NCBI GenBank assembly: GCA_030682595.1 | Contig: JAUXNZ010000100.1 | Span: forward strand, 1 to 21,761 | DNA length: 21,761 bases | Source: Rhodocyclaceae bacterium | Lineage (GTDB): Bacteria; Pseudomonadota; Gammaproteobacteria; Burkholderiales; Rhodocyclaceae | Reading direction: 5' to 3' | Shown: positions 16,186 to 21,761 of the stretch, piece by piece | How positions within the stretch are numbered: position 1 is the stretch's first letter | Layout of the letters: every line of letters begins with the position of its first letter | Translations under genes and position numbers: made by a program | Notes under the pieces: model-generated | Told to the model about the DNA's origin: nothing | The model's input: only the letters and a program-made list of their open reading frames with translations | Databases searched by the model: none

Positions 16186-16749
16186 ATGAACGAGACAAGT
16201 TTCATCGAGGAAACGCTGAGCAGCGAACAGGTATTCGATGGCCGCCTGCTCAAGGTGTTTGCCGATCAGGTGCGTTTGCCGAACGGGCGCGAATCGGTGC
16301 GCGAAATCATCCGGCATCCGGGGGCGGTGGTGATCATCGCGCTGCTCGATAACGGCAAACTGCTGTTCGAGCGCCAGTTTCGCTATCCGCTACGGCGGGT
16401 GTTTCTCGAAATGCCGGCCGGCAAGATCGATGCGGGTGAGCACGTACTGGACACCGCGCGCCGCGAGTTGCGCGAGGAGACCGGTTACAAGGCCAGCCTG
16501 TGGCGTCATCTGGGCGGCATGCATCCCGCCATCGGCTATGCCGACGAGCGTATCGAAATCTTCTGGGCGCAGGGGCTGAGTTATGTTGGCGCGGAACTTG
16601 ATCACGACGAAATTCTCGATGTGTCGGAACTGACCATCGCCGATGCGCTGCTCGCCGTGCGTGACGGCGAGATCACCGACGCCAAGACCATCACGGCCTT
16701 GCTGTGGGCCGAAAAAACCTTGTCCGGGGCATGGCCCTTGCCGCTGTAG
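16186..16749 (+). CDS. Nudix hydrolase, ADP-ribose pyrophosphatase (NudF) type
   Basis: The 187-residue protein carries a complete Nudix box from Gly79 to Gly100 (Glu85, Arg93, Glu94, Glu97, Glu98), preceded by LEMPAG, as in ADP-ribose pyrophosphatases. Upstream are VVIIALL and QFRYPLRR, also typical of this group. It probably hydrolyses ADP-ribose or a related nucleoside diphosphate sugar to AMP and a sugar phosphate. No clear ribosome binding site precedes the ATG at 16186. The thiolase upstream is separated by a hairpin, and the kinase gene follows about 100 bases later. Confidence 0.86.
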   Translation: MNETSFIEETLSSEQVFDGRLLKVFADQVRLPNGRESVREIIRHPGAVVIIALLDNGKLLFERQFRYPLRRVFLEMPAGKIDAGEHVLDTARRELREETGYKASLWRHLGGMHPAIGYADERIEIFWAQGLSYVGAELDHDEILDVSELTIADALLAVRDGEITDAKTITALLWAEKTLSGAWPLPL

Positions 16750-16755
16750 GGGCGG

Positions 16756-16771
16756 CGCGGCGGACGCCGCG
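16756..16771 (+). repeat. Compact GC hairpin between the Nudix and kinase genes
   Basis: CGCGGC (16756-16761) and GCCGCG (16766-16771) pair around a four-base loop, seven bases after the Nudix stop. There is no T run. A second small stem (CCGC/GCGG, 16814-16825, extended outward past one mismatch) lies just before the kinase ribosome binding site. Both may be chance products of the high GC content. Confidence 0.35.
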
Positions 16772-16851
16772 GCAGAGGCGGTAGAATGCCCGCTGAAGAA
16801 CCGACCGCCGCCACCGCAGATGCGGCGGCGACAATCAAGGAGCGAGATTTC

Positions 16852-18093
16852 ATGAATGCCGAAGCCACGCCCCAGGCCATCGTGCCGGAAGTGGATAGCG
16901 ACGAGCGCACGCGGCTCCTTGCGCTCAATGTTTTTTCCGAGGTGTCGGCCAATCTGGCCGACGAGGACGATGTCGAGGAGTTGCTCGGGCGCTTTCTGGG
17001 CACCATGCTGCGGCTGGCGAAGGCCGGTGCCGGCGCCGTGCGCGTGTTGACCACGGATGGCAAACATTTGCGGCTGGTGGCGGCGCGTGGTCTACCGCCC
17101 GAGGTGGTCGAGAAGGAGCGTCTGGTGCCGATCGATTGCGGTCAGTGCGGCCTGGCGGTGCGTGACAATCGGGCGCGCTATGAAATCGACCTGCACGCCT
17201 GCGCGCTGCGCACCAAGCATCCGTATTTCGACGCCGAGTGCCAGGCGATGGTGGTCGTACCCTTGCAACATGGCAGTCAGTTGATGGGCGTGTACAACCT
17301 GTTTTTGTCCGAACGGTTCGAATTGCCCGAGGAACTGGTGTTGCTGTTTCGCTCCATTGGCGAACACCTCGGCATGGCGCTGGAAAACGCGCGCCTGAAG
17401 CGCGAAAACCTGCGCATCACGCTGATGAACGAACGGCAGATGATGGCCGCGGAAGTGCATGACTCGCTGGCGCAGGCGTTGTCCTACATGAAAATGCGCA
17501 TGGCCTTGTTGCAGGATTCGATCCACGATTGCGATGAAGAAAAAGCCCGCAAATACTCCGGCGATATTGGTCAGGCACTTGATGACGCCTACATCCAGTT
17601 GCGCGAACTGCTGGCGCAATTTCGCAGTCGCATGGACCCGCTGGGTCTGCAGCAGGCACTGAAGCGGCAGGCAGAAAGTTTTCATGATCGCACCGGCATC
17701 GCACTTGAATTCAGCAATCGTGTCGTCGACCTGCGCCTGTCGGTCGATCAGGAAGCGCAGGTGTTCTTCATCGTGCAGGAAGCGCTGGCCAATGTCCGGC
17801 GCCATTCCAAGGCGACGCAAGCCTGGCTGACCCTGGAAGGCACCTGCGATCATTACATAATCACGGTCGATGACAATGGGCGTGGCGCCCAGGGTTTCTT
17901 CCCGATTGCCAATCGCAGTGGCGATTCGGACGAGCTGCCTTACGAGCGCGACCACTTTGGTTTGTCGATCATGAAGGAGCGCGCCCGTCTGGTGGGCGGG
18001 CGTGTTGAAATGATCAATCTGCCGGAACGCGGTTTTCGCGTGCGGCTGACTTTCCCGGCGATCAGCCCATCCAACCCCAAGGCAGCAATATGA
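16852..18093 (+). CDS. Soluble GAF-domain sensor histidine kinase, NarX/NarL type
   Basis: This 413-residue kinase has no membrane segment and so senses inside the cell. A GAF-like domain (about residues 20-185) is followed by a HisKA_3 dimerisation domain with the phospho-accepting His203 in AAEVHDSLAQALSY. A HATPase domain follows, with the N box at Asn314 (ANVRRHSKA) and DDNGRG near 340. The GAF domain holds four cysteines, Cys96 and Cys99 (CGQC), Cys117 and Cys130, recalling the cysteine cluster in the central module of NarX; they could bind a metal or sense redox. The ATG at 16852 is chosen for AAGGAG at 16837-16842; an in-frame ATG at 16786 would add 22 Ala/Thr-rich residues. Its stop overlaps the response regulator start (ATGA, 18090-18093). 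The signal is unknown. Confidence 0.87.
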   Translation: MNAEATPQAIVPEVDSDERTRLLALNVFSEVSANLADEDDVEELLGRFLGTMLRLAKAGAGAVRVLTTDGKHLRLVAARGLPPEVVEKERLVPIDCGQCGLAVRDNRARYEIDLHACALRTKHPYFDAECQAMVVVPLQHGSQLMGVYNLFLSERFELPEELVLLFRSIGEHLGMALENARLKRENLRITLMNERQMMAAEVHDSLAQALSYMKMRMALLQDSIHDCDEEKARKYSGDIGQALDDAYIQLRELLAQFRSRMDPLGLQQALKRQAESFHDRTGIALEFSNRVVDLRLSVDQEAQVFFIVQEALANVRRHSKATQAWLTLEGTCDHYIITVDDNGRGAQGFFPIANRSGDSDELPYERDHFGLSIMKERARLVGGRVEMINLPERGFRVRLTFPAISPSNPKAAI

Positions 18094-18761
18094 CCGAAAC
18101 AAAACCTATTCGTGTAGTCCTGGTCGATGACCACACCCTGTTCCGCAAGGGACTGGCCGAGTTGCTCGAACAGCGTAGCGCGATCCGGATTGTCGGCAAT
18201 GCGGCGAATGGCGACGAGGCGATGGAACTGCTGGGCGCGACCGAAGCGGACGTGGTCATCACCGATCTGAACATGCCGCCGCACGGCGGTCTGGCGCTGT
18301 TGCGCAAAATTCGTGCTGCTGGCTGGAAGATGCCGGTGCTGGTGCTGACCGTCAGCGACGCGCGGGATGACCTGGCCAATGCATTGGGTTCCGGCGCCCA
18401 GGGCTACCTGCTCAAGGATATGGAACCCGATGATGTGGTGGATGCCGTGCAGCGCGCGGTGCGCGGCGAGACGGTGGTGGCGCCGGCCATGACCCTGAAG
18501 CTGGTGCACCTGCTGCAGGGCGGGGCGCAACCGCCCAAGGCCGAAGCCTTGCATCAGTTGACCCCGCGCGAGCGGGAAATTCTCGAACACCTGTCGCGTG
18601 GCTTGTCGAACAAGGCTATTGCGCGGGAGCTCGACATCAGCCATGACACCGTCAAGTTGCATGTGCGCCACGTTCTGGCCAAACTGAATCTCACCTCGCG
18701 CGTTGAAGCCGCCGTGTTTGCCGTCGAGCAAAAAGCCGGACAGCAATACAGCAAACCCTGA
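18090..18761 (+). CDS. NarL/FixJ-type response regulator
   Basis: The 223-residue protein is the partner of the kinase whose stop it overlaps. The receiver domain has VLVDDHTLFRKGL near the N-terminus, the phospho-accepting Asp59 in VVITDLNMPP, and a lysine in GYLLKDMEPDD. A LuxR-type helix-turn-helix follows a linker (LTPREREILEHLSRGLSNK, about residues 154-172, and DTVKLHVRHVLAKL). The DNA target cannot be read from the sequence. Similarity in layout to NarL suggests control by respiratory or redox state, but this is inference only. Confidence 0.92.
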   Translation: MTETKPIRVVLVDDHTLFRKGLAELLEQRSAIRIVGNAANGDEAMELLGATEADVVITDLNMPPHGGLALLRKIRAAGWKMPVLVLTVSDARDDLANALGSGAQGYLLKDMEPDDVVDAVQRAVRGETVVAPAMTLKLVHLLQGGAQPPKAEALHQLTPREREILEHLSRGLSNKAIARELDISHDTVKLHVRHVLAKLNLTSRVEAAVFAVEQKAGQQYSKP

Positions 18762-18811
18762 TGCACGCATGACGCTTGCTTGCGGGCGCGCTTTGCTCCA
18801 GAACTTGCCCC

Positions 18812-19585
18812 ATGCTCGAAATCCTTTACCGCGACGATCAACTGATCGCCATCGACAAGCCGGCCGGTCTGCTGGTGCATCGCAGCGACATCGATCGTCA
18901 CGAAACCCGCTTTGCCGTGCAATTGCTGCGCGACCAGATCGGCCGCCGCGTGCAGCCGGTGCATCGGCTCGACAAGGGCACTTCGGGCGTGCTGCTGTTT
19001 GCCTTCGATGCAACGGTGGCGCGGGAGATGGGGCGCCAGTTCGAAGGCGGTGCAGTCGAGAAGACCTACCTTGCCGTGGTGCGCGGCTGGCCGGCGGAAT
19101 CCGGTGTCATCGACCATGCGTTGTCGCGCCAGCACGGCGACTATGGACGCAAACTGCCCGCAGCCACCGCCCAGCCGGCTGTCACCCATTACCGGCGTCT
19201 GGCGACCATCGAATTGCCGGTGGCCATCGACCGTTACCCGAGCTCGCGCTATGCGTTGCTGGAACTCAAGCCGCTCACCGGGCGACACCACCAGTTGCGC
19301 CGCCACCTGAAGCACATCAGCCACCCCATCATTGGCGACGCCACGCATGGCAAGGGGTTGCACAACCGGTTTTTCCAGCGCGAATTCGGCTGCCACCGTC
19401 TGCTGCTGGCTTGTGTCGGAATGACCTTCCGCCATCCGGTCAGTGGCGCCAGCATCGTTATCGACCGAAGCATCATGCGCCACCGGGTAAAAGTCGGCGC
19501 TGGTGAAACGGCGCCGGATCAGTTTGCAGTGTTGCTGGAACGCTTCGACTGGAGCCAGGCCAGTGCGCCATGCCCGGCGGCATAG
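18812..19585 (+). CDS. truC: tRNA pseudouridine(65) synthase TruC
   Basis: This RluA-family enzyme of 257 residues makes a pseudouridine in tRNA. The catalytic aspartate is Asp54 in HRLDKGTSG. The TruC-specific pattern is visible in the N-terminal MLEILYRDDQLIAIDKPAG, in the segment QPAVTHYRRLATIELPVAI, and in TGRHHQLRRHLKHISHPIIG. Length and the position of the catalytic aspartate match E. coli TruC as I remember it, so TruC is preferred to RluC/RluD. The start is ATG 18812; a TTG 36 bases upstream is in frame but gives no family sequence. The last 67 bases overlap the end of the minus-strand flavoprotein gene. Confidence 0.88.
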   Translation: MLEILYRDDQLIAIDKPAGLLVHRSDIDRHETRFAVQLLRDQIGRRVQPVHRLDKGTSGVLLFAFDATVAREMGRQFEGGAVEKTYLAVVRGWPAESGVIDHALSRQHGDYGRKLPAATAQPAVTHYRRLATIELPVAIDRYPSSRYALLELKPLTGRHHQLRRHLKHISHPIIGDATHGKGLHNRFFQREFGCHRLLLACVGMTFRHPVSGASIVIDRSIMRHRVKVGAGETAPDQFAVLLERFDWSQASAPCPAA

Positions 19586-20757
19586 CCGCTGGCAAAACAG
19601 GCAGTGAGCAAATAGCCACCGGTCGGCGCTTCCCAGTCGAGCATTTCTCCCGCGCAGAACACGCCGGGCAGGGCGCGGAGCATCAGTCGGTCATCGAATG
19701 ACGCAGCCATCACGCCGCCGGCGCTGCTGATGGCCTCGTCGAGCGGGCGCGGCGCGTCAAGTCGCAGCGGTAGCGCCTTGATGGCGGCGGCGAGAAGCGC
19801 CGGGTCGTGGTAGTCGTCCCAGGCCGCGCATTCGCGCAGCAAGCCGGCCTTGACGCCGCTGATGCCGGCGCGGCTTTGCAGATGGCTGGCCATCGAGCGT
19901 GCGCCGCGCGGGTGGGCGATTTCACTGATCAGCCGCTCCAGAGTTTTGCCGGGGGCGAGATCGAGTTGCAGCGTGGCGCTGCCGTGTGACGCGATGGCAT
20001 CGCGCAATGGCGCGGCGAGGGCATAAATCAGGCTGCCTTCGACGCCGTGTCGGGTGATGACGAAATCACCCTGGCGCCGTTCCCCGCCAAATGTCGCCAC
20101 CACCGACTTGACCGGTTGGCCGGCGAACTTGGCGCGAAAATGTTCGCTCCAGGCAATCTCGAAGCCGCAGTTGGCGGGCCTGAGTGGCGCGACCGCCACA
20201 CCACGTGCTTGCAGCAACGGCAGCCAGGCGCCATCGGAACCCAGTCTGGCCCAACTGCCGCCGCCCAGCGCCAAAATGGTCGCCGTCCCGCCAGCGCCGA
20301 CTTTTATTGCACCGGTCGGCGTGGCGAAATGCAAATCGCCCTGTTCATCCCAGCCCAGCCAGCGGTGACGCATATGAAAATGCACACCTGTTGCGCGTAG
20401 CCGATGTAGCCAGGCGCGCAGCAATGGCGCGGCCTTCATGTCGCTCGGGAACACCCGGCCGGATGAGCCGACAAAGGTGTCGACACCCAGATCGCGCGCC
20501 CAGTTACGCAGGGTCTCGGGTCCGAAGTCGGCGAGCCAGGGCTTCACCCAGTCGCGTTTTTCACCATAGCGGCTGACAAAAGTGGCGAAGGCTTCGGCAT
20601 GGGTGAGATTGAGCCCGCTCTTCCCCGCCATGAGGAATTTGCGGCCAACCGAGGGCATGGCGTCATAAACCTCGACGCGCACGCCGGCCTGAGCCAGCAC
20701 TTCAGCCGCCATCAAGCCGGCCGGCCCGCCGCCGATGATGATCACATTTCCGTTCAT
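19519..20757 (-). CDS. HI0933/BaiN-like NAD(P)/FAD-dependent oxidoreductase
   Basis: The 412-residue flavoprotein begins with an FAD-binding fold ([15 protein letters not shown], residues 5-19) and then has [18 protein letters not shown], a hallmark of the HI0933/YhiN/BaiN family. The C-terminus has the second FAD-contact segment [20 protein letters not shown]. It seems closest to the TIGR03862 branch, from memory. The physiological substrate is unknown. The ATG at 20755-20757 puts the FAD motif at the N-terminus; the frame remains open 31 codons upstream, but that part would reach the start of deaD and is not believed. It is convergent with truC, overlapping by 67 bases, and divergent from deaD. 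Confidence 0.85.
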   Translation of the reverse strand: MNGNVIIIGGGPAGLMAAEVLAQAGVRVEVYDAMPSVGRKFLMAGKSGLNLTHAEAFATFVSRYGEKRDWVKPWLADFGPETLRNWARDLGVDTFVGSSGRVFPSDMKAAPLLRAWLHRLRATGVHFHMRHRWLGWDEQGDLHFATPTGAIKVGAGGTATILALGGGSWARLGSDGAWLPLLQARGVAVAPLRPANCGFEIAWSEHFRAKFAGQPVKSVVATFGGERRQGDFVITRHGVEGSLIYALAAPLRDAIASHGSATLQLDLAPGKTLERLISEIAHPRGARSMASHLQSRAGISGVKAGLLRECAAWDDYHDPALLAAAIKALPLRLDAPRPLDEAISSAGGVMAASFDDRLMLRALPGVFCAGEMLDWEAPTGGYLLTACFASGYAAGHGALAWLQSKRSSNTAN

Positions 20758-20848
20758 GTTCAACAGTCTACTTGACGCGTCTGCGATAATGTATGGTTGC
20801 ACGGCCGCTTTGGCCAGCCTTGATTTCCCGCCCAGAGGCGGACACGCC
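20758..20848. other. Divergent intergenic region between the flavoprotein and deaD
   Basis: These 91 bases must hold the promoters of both divergent genes. A TTGACG at 20772-20777 on the + strand has no acceptable -10 element at 16-18 bases, so no promoter is called. GGCC-GCTTT-GGCC (20803-20815) is a small inverted repeat. AGAGG at 20834-20838 may be the deaD ribosome binding site. Confidence 0.4.
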
Positions 20849-21761
20849 ATGACCCAACCTATCGAAACATTTGCCGCGCTGCAATTGCCGGCGTCCCTCC
20901 TGACGGCCCTGACGGACGTCGGCTACGAAATTCCGACGCCGATCCAGGCCGCCTGCATCCCGCATTTTCTCGCAGGGCGCGACCTGCTGGGCGAGGCGCA
21001 GACCGGCACCGGCAAGACGGCGGCTTTCGCCCTGCCGCTCCTGGCGCGACTCGACCTCGCCAAAAAGCTGCCACAGGTGCTGGTGCTGACGCCAACGCGC
21101 GAACTGGCCATCCAGGTTGCCGAGGCCTTCCAGAAATACGCGCACAACATGCCTGGCTTCCATGTTCTGCCGGTGTATGGCGGGCAAAGCATGGTGATCC
21201 AGTTGCGCGCGCTGTCGCGCGGCGTGCATGTCATCGTCGGCACGCCGGGCCGCATCATGGACCACCTCGAGCGCAAGAGTCTGCAGCTCGACAATCTCAC
21301 AACGCTGGTACTTGACGAAGCCGACGAGATGCTGCGCATGGGCTTCATCGACGATGTCGAATGGATCCTTGAACACACGCCGGCGACACGCCAGACCGCG
21401 CTGTTCTCGGCGACGATGCCCGCGCCGATCCGCCGCATCGCCCAGCGCTACTTGCGCGACCCGCAGGAAGTGCGGATTCATTCTGCCACCACGACGGTGG
21501 CGACGATCCGCCAGCGCTACTGGCAGGTGCGCGGCGCCGACAAGCTCGAAGCACTGACGCGCATGCTCGAAGTCGAAGAGGATTTCGAGGCCGCCCTGAT
21601 ATTCGTGCGCACCAAGCTTGCTACGGTCGACCTCGCTGAAAAGTTGGAGGCGCGCGGCTACGAAGCCGCGGCACTGAACGGCGACATGACGCAGGGCCTG
21701 CGCGAACAAGTGGTCGAGCGCTTGAAGAGCGGCAGCCTCGACATTGTCATCGCCACCGACG
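20849..21761 (+). CDS. deaD: DEAD-box ATP-dependent RNA helicase, DeaD/CsdA type (3' end cut off)
   Basis: DeaD helicases unwind structured RNA in ribosome assembly and mRNA turnover, mainly in the cold. The frame runs open from ATG 20849 to the window edge (304 residues and one base). The first helicase domain is complete: Q motif IPTPIQ (28-33), AQTGTGKT (50-57), [16 protein letters not shown] (156-159) and SAT. The second domain starts with AALIFVRTK and AALNGDM and is cut at IVIATD. The phrase [13 protein letters not shown] and the run DPQEVRI favour DeaD/CsdA over RhlE or RhlB. The arginine-finger motif VI and the C-terminal RNA-binding extension lie outside. Confidence 0.9.
   Translation, partial: MTQPIETFAALQLPASLLTALTDVGYEIPTPIQAACIPHFLAGRDLLGEAQTGTGKTAAFALPLLARLDLAKKLPQVLVLTPTRELAIQVAEAFQKYAHNMPGFHVLPVYGGQSMVIQLRALSRGVHVIVGTPGRIMDHLERKSLQLDNLTTLVLDEADEMLRMGFIDDVEWILEHTPATRQTALFSATMPAPIRRIAQRYLRDPQEVRIHSATTTVATIRQRYWQVRGADKLEALTRMLEVEEDFEAALIFVRTKLATVDLAEKLEARGYEAAALNGDMTQGLREQVVERLKSGSLDIVIATD

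Noticed and set aside
20772..20800. Possible deaD promoter starting with TTGACG
   Set aside because: No acceptable -10 hexamer stands 16-18 bases downstream; the nearest candidates are 7 or 14 bases away.
20768..21709. A 313-codon minus-strand open frame opposite deaD
   Set aside because: The + strand has all DEAD-box motifs in order; the minus frame is low in family-like features and rich in Arg/His/Gln, as usual for GC-rich shadows.

Overview
The window reads as the chromosome of a sulfur-oxidising betaproteobacterium. The left third holds the distal half of a reverse-type dissimilatory sulfite reductase (dsr) cluster. The remainder is dense, GC-rich housekeeping sequence (argD-argF-argG, ppnP, yajQ, a CobD/CbiB-like gene, a bktB-like thiolase, a NarX/NarL-type pair, truC, deaD) of a kind common in Rhodocyclales/Nitrosomonadales-like Betaproteobacteria. 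The taxon is an inference from gene content and protein similarity recalled from memory; no search was possible.

Region 1 (1-8162), sulfur oxidation: 3' part of dsrK, then dsrL, dsrJ, dsrO, dsrP, dsrN, dsrR and a siroheme-pathway uroporphyrinogen-III C-methyltransferase, all on the + strand with short gaps or ATGA overlaps, closed by a strong intrinsic terminator (8129-8162). DsrK, J, O and P are subunits of the DsrMKJOP transmembrane electron-transfer complex. DsrL is the NAD(P)H/acceptor flavoprotein that works with the DsrAB reductase. The methyltransferase makes the siroheme precursor, DsrN amidates siroheme and DsrR is an A-type-like maturation protein. dsrABEFHCM would lie to the left, outside the window. 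The order matches the dsrKLJOPNR segment known from Allochromatium vinosum, but no dsrS follows; the methyltransferase gene occupies that place.

Region 2 (8199-11566): arginine biosynthesis genes argD, argF and argG, tightly packed. Region 3 (11587-14906): a DUF2788 membrane protein, ppnP, yajQ, a secreted retropepsin-like protease, a CoA-type Nudix hydrolase and a CobD/CbiB-like membrane protein. Region 4 (14932-16749): a BktB-like thiolase and an ADP-ribose-pyrophosphatase-like Nudix hydrolase, separated by a GC-rich hairpin. Region 5 (16852-18761): a soluble GAF histidine kinase with a cysteine cluster, overlapping its NarL-type response regulator. Region 6 (18812-21761): truC, convergent and overlapping with a minus-strand HI0933/BaiN-like flavoprotein, then the divergent deaD gene, cut by the window edge.

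No tRNA, rRNA, IS element, integrase or CRISPR array was seen, and no gene-free stretch exceeds 300 bases (the longest is 8051-8198). The most unusual points are an apparent ATT start codon for dsrL, a three-copy 18-bp repeat encoding a Gly/Ala-rich tail on DsrJ, a Cys/Gly-rich tail on DsrR, and the cysteine cluster in the cytoplasmic histidine kinase. I did not find a wholly new system; the dsr operon is the notable one and is a known type.
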